A stretch of DNA of 17,844 bases from Lachnospiraceae bacterium (GCA_900770345.1 CAAGKF010000003.1:1-17844), one strand, 5' to 3'. Shown: positions 1 to 9,101, numbered from the stretch's first letter. Made by a program: numbers and translations. The notes: a model not told the origin generated them from the letters alone.

Positions 1-1677
1 CTGTTTCCGGAGGGGGAGTTTGAATTTGTTCTGGCCACCAACTCCACGGATTACTACCGCTTCCGTCAGGATAACGATGACATGCCCGACATTCTGTCGG
101 TGCGCCGCTTCGCTCTGAAGGATGCGGTGCTGCTGAAGGACTATCTGTATGACCTGAGCAATACCGATCTGGCCGCCACCTATTATGGGTCCTATCTGGA
201 CAGCTATACCTATGATGACGGCACCGTGAACTGGCTCCCCACCTGCGCGGAGGTGGACGGCTTCATCATCAACAAAACTTTGTTTGACGAGTACAATGTG
301 CCTATTCCCACGGACTATGAAAGCTTCATCGCTGCCTGCGAGGCCTTCGAGGCGGTGGGGATTCGGGGCTATGTGTCTGACTTCTCCGCAGACTACACCT
401 GCATGGAGGTCCTGCAGGGCGTTTCGATCCCCGTGCTCCAGAGTATGGAAGGACGCAAGTGGCGTCAACAGTATGAGAGCGGCGCGACCCATGAACTCTC
501 CGAAGAAGTGTGGCTGCCCGTTTTCGAGAACTTCTTCGATTTCAGGGAGAGCGTCGGTCTGGGTGCGGAGGACGCCACCTATCCCAACAGAACCCCCAAG
601 GAAATGTTCAGCGCGGGTGAAGCCGCCATGTTCCGCGGCACCGGCGCGGATGTCATCTCCTTCCCCGGCCGTGGTCAGGATGAAGTGCTGCTGATGCCCT
701 ATTTTGGTCAGAGAGAGCAGGACAACTGGTATTTGACCTATCCCACCTTCCAGATCGCGGCCTCCAACAAGGAAATGGATGACCCTGCCCGGGAAAAGCT
801 GATCCTGGACATTATGGCCGCCATGGTCAATCAGCAGGGGCAGGATCATATCTCCTACGGTAAGAACATGGTGCCCTACAAGAAGGATGTTACGCTGGAA
901 TTGATGCGGGAAATGGATAACCTGAAGCCCTATATTGAGCAGAATAAGCTGTACATCCGTCTGGCCTCCAACGAGATGTTCCGTATTTCCAAAGATGTGG
1001 TGCAGATGATCCTGAACGACGAAGTCGCAACGACGCAGGAGGCACTGGCGGCATTCAACGCGGAGCTGGCAGGAGAAGAACTCGGCTCGGAGATCGTCGC
1101 CCACATCGACACCGGCTACTCCAATGACTTCACCCCGGAGCATGGCAATCAGGCGGCATCTGCCATTGCCAACACTATACGCACGCTGTCCGGTGCGGAT
1201 CTGGTATTTATGCAGGCCTGCTATGTGGCCAACGACATCTATCCCGGCGACTATTCCCAGAAAGATCTCGCTTATATCGCAAAGAATGACGGCGGCTGGC
1301 CCGGTCTGATGGAACTGACCGGCGATCAGATCTATACCCTTGTGGAGACGACCCTCTCGATGACCGGCAACCGCGGCGCAGTCTGCAATGACAGCACCCT
1401 GTATGTTTCCAGCGGCTTTGAGATGGACATTACAAAGGCCGATGATGGTTATACCCTCAACGCCCTGACCATGGAAGGCAAGGAGCTGGATCGCAGTGCG
1501 ACCTATTCCTTCATGATCTACGGTGATCGCGACTGGTATATGTCCACCGTCATGGAGAAAATGGGTGTTTCTGAAGTCGATACGACCGGCCCCAAGGCAG
1601 AGGGATACCTGATGCAGCGCTTGGTGGAACAGGGCGGACAGCTGGAGGCACCTACGGATTACATCATCATGCGATAA
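1..1677 (+). CDS. Solute-binding protein with 5'-nucleotidase C-terminal-like domain (5' end outside window)
   Basis: The reading frame is open from base 1, so the gene starts outside the window. Alignment with its paralogue at 3969-5816 places window residue 1 near residue 59 of that protein, so about 58 residues, including the expected lipoprotein signal, are missing. An ATG at base 82 is internal, because homologous sequence continues upstream of it. The first two thirds match a family 1 extracellular solute-binding protein (for example YESF..AC.AFEAVGIRGYV and the EGRKWR segment). From about base 1090 to the end the sequence has the layout of the 5'-nucleotidase C-terminal domain: a GN..A.AIANTIR..SGAD helix, the LTGDQIYTLVE segment and a GKELDRSATYSFMIYGD strand. 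No metallophosphatase domain is present. It is followed after 57 bases by a hybrid kinase, and no permease genes are nearby. I infer a ligand-sensing partner of that kinase; the ligand is unknown. Confidence 0.85.
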   Translation: MFPEGEFEFVLATNSTDYYRFRQDNDDMPDILSVRRFALKDAVLLKDYLYDLSNTDLAATYYGSYLDSYTYDDGTVNWLPTCAEVDGFIINKTLFDEYNVPIPTDYESFIAACEAFEAVGIRGYVSDFSADYTCMEVLQGVSIPVLQSMEGRKWRQQYESGATHELSEEVWLPVFENFFDFRESVGLGAEDATYPNRTPKEMFSAGEAAMFRGTGADVISFPGRGQDEVLLMPYFGQREQDNWYLTYPTFQIAASNKEMDDPAREKLILDIMAAMVNQQGQDHISYGKNMVPYKKDVTLELMREMDNLKPYIEQNKLYIRLASNEMFRISKDVVQMILNDEVATTQEALAAFNAELAGEELGSEIVAHIDTGYSNDFTPEHGNQAASAIANTIRTLSGADLVFMQACYVANDIYPGDYSQKDLAYIAKNDGGWPGLMELTGDQIYTLVETTLSMTGNRGAVCNDSTLYVSSGFEMDITKADDGYTLNALTMEGKELDRSATYSFMIYGDRDWYMSTVMEKMGVSEVDTTGPKAEGYLMQRLVEQGGQLEAPTDYIIMR

Positions 1678-1734
1678 GATGCAGACAGGTCGCTGATACG
1701 CAGGGCAGAAAAGAGACTTTGGGAGACCACTCAT

Positions 1735-3996
1735 ATGAAAGAGAGAAAACAAACAGCGAAATATCTTTTGCCTGTTGCGTTTGCGATGATCCTGATCGTT
1801 GTCCTGACGGTTGGCATACTCTTCATGCGTAATTCTTTGATGAAGCTGACAATTGATGAGCGTTCCAGCCAGTTGGAGGAAATGGTGACTCAGATTCAGG
1901 CAAATCTGGACAGTGGCCTTCAGATTCACTGGAATTTGGTGGCAGGGCTGAATAACGCTGTGCAGGGGAATCATTTCAAGGACAGTCAGGATGTGTCTGA
2001 TAACATAGCGCATATAGAAAATGATTTCTGCACGGATCTGTATGGATGCCGGGTGATGCTTCTGGATGAGCAGGGAACGGCGTATCTGAGCGATGGCCCT
2101 GCAGGCATCTGGTATGATATCAGCCATCTGTTAGATGGGGAAAAGCGGCATACCTTTGTTTCCGAAACCGACACGATCGACGGAAGTTTCCTGGTGTTTT
2201 CGCAGGAATTGGATTCTCCCATCACAATGGAAGAGGATCATGTCCGCTTCACGCACATCGTGCTGTTGAAGGATATCCAAACTGTGAAACAGTACTATAC
2301 CACTACGACTTACGGCGGCAGCGCGGCGACCTATATCATCAAGAAGAACGGAACATTAGCCTATTTTGACGCGGACGATGACGATGTCATTGGCGCCCGG
2401 AATATTTACAAGGCACTGGAAGAAGCGGAGTATGTTCAGGGGCGGAGTTTTGACATGATCAAAGAGCAGCTGGACAAGGATGGCATTGTAGCCGCGAACA
2501 TCCTGCTGAACCAGACTGAGTATTACTATTGCCTTACATCGCTGAAGGACTATGACATGACGCTGATGCTTCTGATCCCTGCGGACTCTGTGGCAGTCAG
2601 CACCTTGGATATGATGAACTCTACCATTCGTACACAGACGATCTTCATATCAGCTATGGCGCTGCTGATGCTTCTGGCATTCTTCAGTTTGATCAAAGTG
2701 CAGCGCAGCGGCCAGATGGTAAAGCTGGAGCAGGAGACGAACAAGGAACTGAATCGGCTTCGCATGGTAGCAGAGTCAGCCAATGCCGCTAAGAGTACCT
2801 TCCTGAACAATATGTCCCACGACATCCGGACGCCCATGAACGCCATCATCGGCTTTACCAACATTGCGCTGAAACAGAACCCCAATCCCGAGGTCAAAGC
2901 ATGTCTGGATAAGATCAGTGACAGCTCTGAGCATCTGCTGACCCTGATCAATGATGTGTTGGACATCAGCCGCATTGAAAGCGGCAAGATCCAATTCATG
3001 CCCATCCCTGTTGACATCACAGAGATAGCAGATACCGTTGCGAGCATTACCCATGGTTTCCTGTCCAACCGGAATCTCAATTTCAACTTCCATCAGGAGA
3101 CGTTGGCAACTCCTTATGTATTGGCAGACGCTGTGCGGATTCGGGAAGTCCTGGTAAACATTCTGGGAAACGCGGTCAAGTTTACCAACGACGGCGGCAC
3201 GATCACCTTTGACGCCGGCTATCGTCCCGGGGCGGACGGTCAGCACATTGTGGCGTGCTACAGCATCACGGATACGGGCGTGGGCATGAGCGAAGAATTT
3301 GTTGCACATATTTTTGATGAGTTCTCCCAGGAGGAAAACAGCGCCCGTACCAAATATAAGGGTACCGGTCTGGGCATGGCCATTACCAAGCGGTATGTGG
3401 ACCTGATGGGCGGCATGATCTCCGTAGAGAGCGAAAAAGGCGTCGGCTCCACCTTTACCGTGGAAATTCCCCTGGAGCTGACCGACTCAGAACATGTCCG
3501 GAAGCAGGATGTATCCATCACAACGGCAAAGCTGACCGGCGTGAAAATCCTCCTGGCGGAGGACAACGACCTGAATGCTGAGATCGCAACGGTTCAGCTG
3601 GAAGAATGCGGGATGCAGGTGACCAGGGCCGCAGACGGAGAAGAAGTTGTGGAGATCTTCGCAAACCGCCCTGCCGGCACCTTTGACGTCATTCTCATGG
3701 ACATCATGATGCCGAAGAGAAACGGCTATGAAGCCACCGCGGCGGTCCGCTGTCTCGACGGCCGCCCTGACGGACGCACGATCCCCATCATCGCCATGAC
3801 GGCCAACGCCTTCGCCGAAGATGTGCAGGCGTCTTTGGATGCGGGAATGAACGGCCATATATCGAAGCCGATTCAAATTGAGGAAGTCGTAAGAACAATT
3901 GCCCGGAATCTGCGCTGCAGAGCGCAGGTTCCCGACAGCTGCAAAAACCGGAGGAAAGGGAAATCGAAATGGAGAGAAAACACAGATTTGCGCTGA
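1735..3996 (+). CDS. Membrane-bound hybrid sensor histidine kinase, one receiver domain (HHK1)
   Basis: This 753-residue protein autophosphorylates on His and passes the phosphate to its own receiver Asp. A transmembrane segment lies at about residues 11-31. An extracellular region (about 32-301) ends with a Cache-like YYYCLTSLKDYDMTLMLLIP segment, and a second transmembrane segment lies at about 302-320. The dimerisation helix carries the phosphoacceptor H362 in the SHDIRTPMN motif. The ATPase domain has N479 in the N-box, D513 in DTGVGM, and GTGLGMA at 543-549. The C-terminal receiver (about 603-735) has the acidic pair E609/D610, phosphoacceptor D656 in LMDIMMP, and the SKP lysine. No HPt or DNA-binding domain is present. 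The start is supported by a purine-rich GGGAGA eight bases upstream. The last 28 bases overlap the next binding-protein gene, which implies coupled translation. The signal is probably presented by one of the adjacent lipoproteins. Confidence 0.93.
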   Translation: MKERKQTAKYLLPVAFAMILIVVLTVGILFMRNSLMKLTIDERSSQLEEMVTQIQANLDSGLQIHWNLVAGLNNAVQGNHFKDSQDVSDNIAHIENDFCTDLYGCRVMLLDEQGTAYLSDGPAGIWYDISHLLDGEKRHTFVSETDTIDGSFLVFSQELDSPITMEEDHVRFTHIVLLKDIQTVKQYYTTTTYGGSAATYIIKKNGTLAYFDADDDDVIGARNIYKALEEAEYVQGRSFDMIKEQLDKDGIVAANILLNQTEYYYCLTSLKDYDMTLMLLIPADSVAVSTLDMMNSTIRTQTIFISAMALLMLLAFFSLIKVQRSGQMVKLEQETNKELNRLRMVAESANAAKSTFLNNMSHDIRTPMNAIIGFTNIALKQNPNPEVKACLDKISDSSEHLLTLINDVLDISRIESGKIQFMPIPVDITEIADTVASITHGFLSNRNLNFNFHQETLATPYVLADAVRIREVLVNILGNAVKFTNDGGTITFDAGYRPGADGQHIVACYSITDTGVGMSEEFVAHIFDEFSQEENSARTKYKGTGLGMAITKRYVDLMGGMISVESEKGVGSTFTVEIPLELTDSEHVRKQDVSITTAKLTGVKILLAEDNDLNAEIATVQLEECGMQVTRAADGEEVVEIFANRPAGTFDVILMDIMMPKRNGYEATAAVRCLDGRPDGRTIPIIAMTANAFAEDVQASLDAGMNGHISKPIQIEEVVRTIARNLRCRAQVPDSCKNRRKGKSKWRENTDLR

Positions 3997-5816
3997 TACC
4001 TGTGATCCTGGCGGCAGTGATGGTTGTTTCACTTCTGGCAGGTTGCGGCGCATCCGGCACCGCGAAAGAAGACAAGGACACGATCACGGTGTATTTGTGG
4101 ACCACCGCCATGTATGAAAAATACGCACCCTACATTCAGTCCCAGCTTCCGGATATCAATATCCAGTTTGTAGTGGGCAACAATGATCTGGATTTCTATA
4201 AATTTCTGAATGAGAACGGCCAGCTGCCGGATATCATCACCTGCTGCCGTTTTTCACTGCATGACGCCGCACCGCTGAAGGACAGTCTGATGGATCTGTC
4301 CACCACCTCTGAAGCCGGTGCCATCTATGATTCCTATCTCTCCAGCTTCAAAAATGAGGACGGCAGCGTCAACTGGCTGCCGATGTGCGCCGATGTGCAT
4401 GGATTTATTACCAACCGGGGGCTGTTTGAGAAGTACAACATTCCCCTGCCGGTGGATTATGAGAGCTTTGTCTCCGCCTGTCAGGCTTTTGAAGCGGTGG
4501 GCATCCGGGGCTATGTGGGCGACTACGCCTATGATTATACCTGCATGGAAACGCTGCAAGGCGTGTCCATTCCGGAGCTTACCTCCCTGGAAGGCCGCAA
4601 GTGGCGCACGGCTTATTCAGATCCCGCCAGCACGGATCGTGTCGGACTGGACGATGCCGTCTGGCCGGTTGCCTTTGAACAGATGGAACAGTTTATCCGG
4701 GATGTAAATCTGACTCCTGATGTTCTGGAGTTTGGCTATGATGCCCCGGTCAATATGTTTGTAAACGGCGAGGTTGCCATGATCTCCGGCAGCTCTGCAA
4801 GAGTAGTGGAGTTCCGGGAACGGGGAATTGACACGGTGATTCTGCCATACTTTGGTCAGGATGGCGAGCAGTGGCTGATGACCACTCCGTATTTGCAGGT
4901 AGCGCTGAACCGCAATCTGGAAAAGAACGAAGTTCGCCGGGAAAAGGCGATGCGAGTTCTGGATGTGATGATCTCCGAGGGAGGGCAGACGCTGCTTCCC
5001 ACCGGCCAGGATGTGCTCAGCTACAGTCAGGATGTGGGCATTCATCTGACGGATTCCCTGGAAAGCATCCGGCCGCTGATCGAGCAGAACCGTATGTATA
5101 TCCGCATCGCCTCCAATGACTTCTTTTCCGCGTCCAGGGATGTGGTTTCCAAGATGATCACAGGCGAATACAACGCACAGCAGGCTTATAAAGCCTTTGA
5201 CGCCCTGCTCCGTGCGCCAAAGGCTGCTTCCGCGGAGGTGATCATGACCTCCGAAAAAGCGTACTCCAATATCTTCCGCAGCAACAGCGGCAGCGAATCC
5301 TACTCTGTGATGGCCAACACCTTGCGTGAGGTATACGGCAGCGATGTGCTCATTGCAACGGGCAACAGCTTCACTGGCTCTGTGCTTCAGGCGGATTACA
5401 CGGAGAAGCTGGTCGGAAGCATGATCATGCCCAATGGCCTGGTGTCCTACCACAGGGAAATGAACGGCGCGGAGCTGAAGGAGACGGTCAGAGCCTATGT
5501 GGAAGGGATCGAGGGAGGATTCAAGCCCTTCAACCGTGGTTCTCTGCCTGTGGTCAGCGGCATCACGATCGAAGCGAAAGAGAACAAAGGCGCTTATACG
5601 CTGACCAGGGTGAAAAGAGACGGCAAGGAGATCAAGGACGATGAGACCTACTCTGTCACCTGCCTTGCAACCTCCGGACATTTGGCGTCTTTCCTCGCGG
5701 ACGAGAGCCGCACGTTCACAAAGGGCGAAGAAAATGTAAAGGTCATGTGGACGAATGCTGTCAAGGCAGGCGGCATTGTGATTGCCCAGCCGGAGCATTA
5801 CATCACACTGAAATAG
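3969..5816 (+). CDS. Lipoprotein: family 1 solute-binding domain plus 5'-nucleotidase C-terminal-like domain
   Basis: This complete 615-residue paralogue of the first gene has a lipoprotein signal with lipobox LLAGC and acylated Cys26, so it should be tethered outside the membrane. Residues about 36-415 match the family 1 ABC solute-binding fold, beginning with TITVYLWTTAMYEKY and including INWLP/VNWLP-type and AFEAVGIRGYV segments shared with the first gene. Residues about 430-605 resemble the 5'-nucleotidase C-terminal domain: SYSVMANTLREVYGSDVLIATG, the MNGAELKETVRAYVE segment, and DGKEIKDDETYSVTCLAT. The catalytic phosphatase domain of true 5'-nucleotidases is absent, so hydrolysis is not expected. 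The GGAGGAAAGGG ribosome binding site lies inside the 3' end of HHK1. With no transporter subunits nearby, a role in ligand sensing with HHK1 or HHK2 is more likely than uptake. Its ligand cannot be read from the sequence. Confidence 0.9.
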   Translation: MERKHRFALIPVILAAVMVVSLLAGCGASGTAKEDKDTITVYLWTTAMYEKYAPYIQSQLPDINIQFVVGNNDLDFYKFLNENGQLPDIITCCRFSLHDAAPLKDSLMDLSTTSEAGAIYDSYLSSFKNEDGSVNWLPMCADVHGFITNRGLFEKYNIPLPVDYESFVSACQAFEAVGIRGYVGDYAYDYTCMETLQGVSIPELTSLEGRKWRTAYSDPASTDRVGLDDAVWPVAFEQMEQFIRDVNLTPDVLEFGYDAPVNMFVNGEVAMISGSSARVVEFRERGIDTVILPYFGQDGEQWLMTTPYLQVALNRNLEKNEVRREKAMRVLDVMISEGGQTLLPTGQDVLSYSQDVGIHLTDSLESIRPLIEQNRMYIRIASNDFFSASRDVVSKMITGEYNAQQAYKAFDALLRAPKAASAEVIMTSEKAYSNIFRSNSGSESYSVMANTLREVYGSDVLIATGNSFTGSVLQADYTEKLVGSMIMPNGLVSYHREMNGAELKETVRAYVEGIEGGFKPFNRGSLPVVSGITIEAKENKGAYTLTRVKRDGKEIKDDETYSVTCLATSGHLASFLADESRTFTKGEENVKVMWTNAVKAGGIVIAQPEHYITLK

Positions 5817-5957
5817 GAAACCGGCCATGATCAATCGGAATGATAGCCGTACCCTGTTCTGTTTTTGCAGACGACGGTCAACCGGAAGTGCCGGAGAAGC
5901 TTGTGCTGATCAGGAGAGGCTGGCACAAAGTTTTTCCGGGAGGAGGAGTGATTTCTC

Positions 5958-8882
5958 ATGAGAAAACAGTTGAAATTCATCATAGTTGCTTTTGCGCTTC
6001 TCATGGGAATCGCGGTGGCCGGCATCCAATATTATGCCTTTGTATCGGAGACGATCTATTCGGAAAGCGTTGCCCATCTGACGGAAGTCTTTCGCCAGAC
6101 CAACAGTGCGCTGACCGTCCTTGTGAATCAGAACTGGACGAATCTGCACATGCTGGAAACGTATCTGCAGGATGTGCCTGATGAAAACCAGGTTCAGGAT
6201 TATGTTGCCGAACTCAAGGAAAAGACAGGATTTAACGAGTTTTATTTTATTTCATCCGAGAGCGGCGACTACATGACTGCGAATGGGAACACGGGCTATC
6301 TTGATTTGAAGGGGAAGTCACCGGAGCAGTTCGCGGAGGGGCAGGATGTTGTGATGAACACGGTGATACCGGGACAGCCTCAGCTCCTGGTGTTTGCCGT
6401 ATCGGTTGCCGGGGGAACCTACCAGGGCTTTGAATATGATGTGATCGCCTCGAGCTACAATAACCAGGACATCGTGAATGTGCTTGACATTGCCGCATAT
6501 GAGGGGAAGGCCAGCAGCTATGTGATTCATTCTGATGGCCGTACTGTCGTAGACCATGCTGCCAACAAGCAGCAGGAGATCTATAATTTCCTGGCGATGC
6601 TGAGAAAATATTCCGATTTGAGTGACGATGAGATCTCTGCCCTGCAGGAGGATCTCAAAGAGGGGAGATCCGGTGCTTCGACCGTAAAAATGGGAGGGGA
6701 TCAGTACTATCTGATTTACGGACCCACGGGTATTCAGGATTGGGTCATGCTTGGCATTGTCCCTGCGAATGTGGTCAATGCCAGCATGAACAGACTTCAG
6801 GCCAATACGCTCCTGCTCGTGGGCGGGGGTGCTGTTACTCTTGCTGTATTACTGCTGGTGATGTTTGTTCGCAGCGCTCAGCTCAAAATGAAGCGCAAAG
6901 ACAAGGAGATCCATTACAGGGACGAGCTGTTCTCCAAATTGTCAGTGAATGTGGATGACGCCTTCCTCATGCTGGACGCAGCGACCTTGCAGGTGGACTA
7001 CATCAGCCCGAATGTTGAGAGACTGCTGGGCATTTCTGCCGAACAGGTCATGAGCGATGTCCGGGTTCTGAAAAAACTGATCGCAAAGAACAGCAGCCTT
7101 CAGCAATGGGATTTCCTTTCGGACATGCTCCCCGGAGATCAGCGTGGATGGAGCATGGAGTACACACACCAACAGACCAGAGAACAGCGTTGGTTCCACA
7201 CAGTTGGGCTTTGCAGTGACGTAGAGGGTGACAAAAAATACATTCTCGTTTTATCTGACCGCACAGCGGATAAAAAAGTCAATTTGGCGCTTGAAGAAGC
7301 CGTTCACTCCGCAGAAAGCGCCAACAGAGCCAAGAGCACTTTCCTGAGCAACATGTCTCACGATATTCGTACCCCTATGAATGCGATCATCGGATTCACC
7401 ACGCTTGCTTCTGCCAATACCGGTAATGAGGAAAAAATCAAGGAATATCTTTCCAAGATCCTCTCTTCCAGCCAACACCTGCTCAGCCTGATCAATGATG
7501 TGCTGGATATGAGTCGAATTGAGAGCGGCAAGATCCACCTGGAGGAGACAGAAGCCAACCTGTCGGATATCCTTCATGACATTAAGACCATTATCAGCGG
7601 CCAGATCCACGCCAAGCAGTTGGAGCTGTACATGGATGTCATGGATGTGACCGATGAGGATGTATTCTGCGACAAGACCCGCCTGAATCAGGTCCTGCTG
7701 AATCTGTTGTCTAATGCCATCAAGTTTACTCCTGCCGGCGGCACGGTGTCTGTCCGGGTGGCCCAGCTTCCGGGGGCACCGAGGGGTAAGGGGCTATACG
7801 AGATCCGTGTGAAGGACACTGGTATCGGCATGAGCCAGGAGTTCTCTGAGAGAATATTCGAACCGTTTGAACGCGAGCGCACTTCTACCGTCAGTAAGAT
7901 TCAGGGCACAGGTTTGGGCATGGCCATCACCAAGAATATCATCGACATGATGGGCGGAACCATCGAAGTGCATACGGAACCGGGGGCGGGCACGGAGTTT
8001 GTTATCCGTGTGGCTCTGAGTCTCCAGTCAGAGCACCGCGCCGTGGAGAAAATCAAAGAACTTGAGGGCCTGAAGGCGCTTGTGGTCGATGATGATTACA
8101 ACACTTGCGACAGCGTCACAAAGATGCTGACACAAGTGGGAATGCGTTCTGAATGGACGCTTTCCGGTAAGGAAGCGGTACTCCGCGCAAAGAACTCTTT
8201 CGAGAGGGGTGACGCTTTCCATGCTTATATCATCGACTGGTGCCTGCCGGATATGAACGGCATTGAAGTGACAAGGCAGATCCGCCATCTTGGAGATGAT
8301 ACACCGATCATTATACTCACTGCCTATGACTGGTCTGATATTGAGGAAGAGGCGAAAAACGCCGGCGTGACCGCATTCTGCTCGAAACCGATGTTTATGT
8401 CTGACCTGCGTGAAACGCTGATGACTGCGATCGGCCAGAAGGAGGCACAGGACCATAAAGCTCTCCATGGAACCTCGGAGGCATCTTCGTTCAAGGATAA
8501 GCGGCTGTTATTGGTTGAAGACAATGAGCTGAATTGTGAAATTGCAATGGAAATTTTGGGTGAGTATGGCTTCCGGATTGACACGGCGGGAAATGGCGCA
8601 GTATCTGTGGAGAAGATTGCTGCTTCTAAACCCGGCGATTATGACCTGGTGTTGATGGACATTCAGATGCCCATTATGGACGGCTATGAAGCCACCCGAC
8701 GCATTCGCGCATTGGAGGATCCTGCTCTGGCCAATATTCCCATTCTGGCCATGACAGCCAACGCCTTTGATGAGGATCGTAAGGCGGCAATGGAATGTGG
8801 TATGAACGGATTCCTTTCCAAACCCATTCAGATCGATGAAGTCGTCAAAACCCTTCAAAGTATATTTGGCGGAAATCATTGA
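5958..8882 (+). CDS. Membrane-bound hybrid sensor histidine kinase with PAS and two receiver domains (HHK2)
   Basis: This 974-residue kinase has a more elaborate layout than HHK1. Transmembrane segments lie at about 7-26 and 284-304 and enclose a Cache-like extracellular domain that ends with YYLIYGPTGIQDWVMLGIVP. A PAS domain follows (about 318-435; DDAFLMLDAATLQVDYISPN). The kinase core has H468 in SHDIRTPMN, N-box N586, DTGIGM from D620, and a GTGLGMA loop. Receiver 1 (about 705-830) has D711-D713 and phosphoacceptor D760 in IIDWCLPDMNG. Receiver 2 (about 849-972) has E854/D855 and phosphoacceptor D901 in LMDIQMP. Both receivers keep the conserved Thr and Lys. No HPt or output domain is present. 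A GGAGGAG ribosome binding site sits 10-11 bases before the ATG. It lies 141 bases after the binding-protein gene with no obvious terminator between them, so the two are probably co-transcribed. Confidence 0.93.
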   Translation: MRKQLKFIIVAFALLMGIAVAGIQYYAFVSETIYSESVAHLTEVFRQTNSALTVLVNQNWTNLHMLETYLQDVPDENQVQDYVAELKEKTGFNEFYFISSESGDYMTANGNTGYLDLKGKSPEQFAEGQDVVMNTVIPGQPQLLVFAVSVAGGTYQGFEYDVIASSYNNQDIVNVLDIAAYEGKASSYVIHSDGRTVVDHAANKQQEIYNFLAMLRKYSDLSDDEISALQEDLKEGRSGASTVKMGGDQYYLIYGPTGIQDWVMLGIVPANVVNASMNRLQANTLLLVGGGAVTLAVLLLVMFVRSAQLKMKRKDKEIHYRDELFSKLSVNVDDAFLMLDAATLQVDYISPNVERLLGISAEQVMSDVRVLKKLIAKNSSLQQWDFLSDMLPGDQRGWSMEYTHQQTREQRWFHTVGLCSDVEGDKKYILVLSDRTADKKVNLALEEAVHSAESANRAKSTFLSNMSHDIRTPMNAIIGFTTLASANTGNEEKIKEYLSKILSSSQHLLSLINDVLDMSRIESGKIHLEETEANLSDILHDIKTIISGQIHAKQLELYMDVMDVTDEDVFCDKTRLNQVLLNLLSNAIKFTPAGGTVSVRVAQLPGAPRGKGLYEIRVKDTGIGMSQEFSERIFEPFERERTSTVSKIQGTGLGMAITKNIIDMMGGTIEVHTEPGAGTEFVIRVALSLQSEHRAVEKIKELEGLKALVVDDDYNTCDSVTKMLTQVGMRSEWTLSGKEAVLRAKNSFERGDAFHAYIIDWCLPDMNGIEVTRQIRHLGDDTPIIILTAYDWSDIEEEAKNAGVTAFCSKPMFMSDLRETLMTAIGQKEAQDHKALHGTSEASSFKDKRLLLVEDNELNCEIAMEILGEYGFRIDTAGNGAVSVEKIAASKPGDYDLVLMDIQMPIMDGYEATRRIRALEDPALANIPILAMTANAFDEDRKAAMECGMNGFLSKPIQIDEVVKTLQSIFGGNH

Positions 8883-8960
8883 TAACCCTGAATAGAGCTT
8901 CGTGGTAAGCAGTGACCGTCAAAGCAAACGACGTATAGACTTCTGTGAGATAATAGTCAT

Positions 8961-8980
8961 GGAGCGTTGCGAAACGTTCT
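8961..8980 (+). repeat. Hairpin with GCGA (GNRA) tetraloop
   Basis: GGAGCGTT pairs with AACGTTCT across a GCGA loop, giving eight pairs with two G-T wobbles. It may be part of a structured RNA or the end of a mobile element. No T-run follows directly, so it is not a classical terminator. Confidence 0.4.
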
Positions 8981-9007
8981 TATACTTTTGAGGTTTATGG
9001 AAGCCAT

Positions 9008-9029
9008 GATAAAAGTGCTGCTTTTTATC
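9008..9029. repeat. AT-rich inverted repeat
   Basis: GATAAAA (9008-9014) and TTTTATC (9023-9029) are perfect 7-base inverted repeats around an 8-base loop. The stem is weak, so it could be a protein-binding site or a minor hairpin rather than an efficient terminator. Confidence 0.35.
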
Positions 9030-9056
9030 TGCCACGGCAGGTGACGAAAACAGTGC

Positions 9057-9085
9057 TAAAAACCTTTGAAAATCAAGGATTTTTT
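9057..9085 (+). terminator. Weak imperfect terminator-like hairpin after the kinase operon
   Basis: AAAA-A-CCTT pairs with AAGG-A-TTTT around a short loop, with one A-A mismatch, and the 3' arm runs into six T residues. It is the best candidate for the end of the upstream sensory operon transcript, but the stem is short and AT-rich. Confidence 0.35.
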
Positions 9086-9101
9086 CAAAATCTCACCTGA
9101 A

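Noticed and set aside
82..84. ATG at base 82 as the real start of the first gene
   Set aside because: The frame is open to base 1, and the upstream residues align with residues 59-85 of the paralogue, so the start lies outside the window.
3969..5816. An active 5'-nucleotidase
   Set aside because: Only the C-terminal-like domain is visible; the metallophosphatase domain and its metal-binding motifs are absent.
4617..5834. Long minus-strand open frame (405 codons) inside the second lipoprotein gene
   Set aside because: Its composition is shadow-like and it lies opposite a strongly supported lipoprotein conserved with its paralogue.
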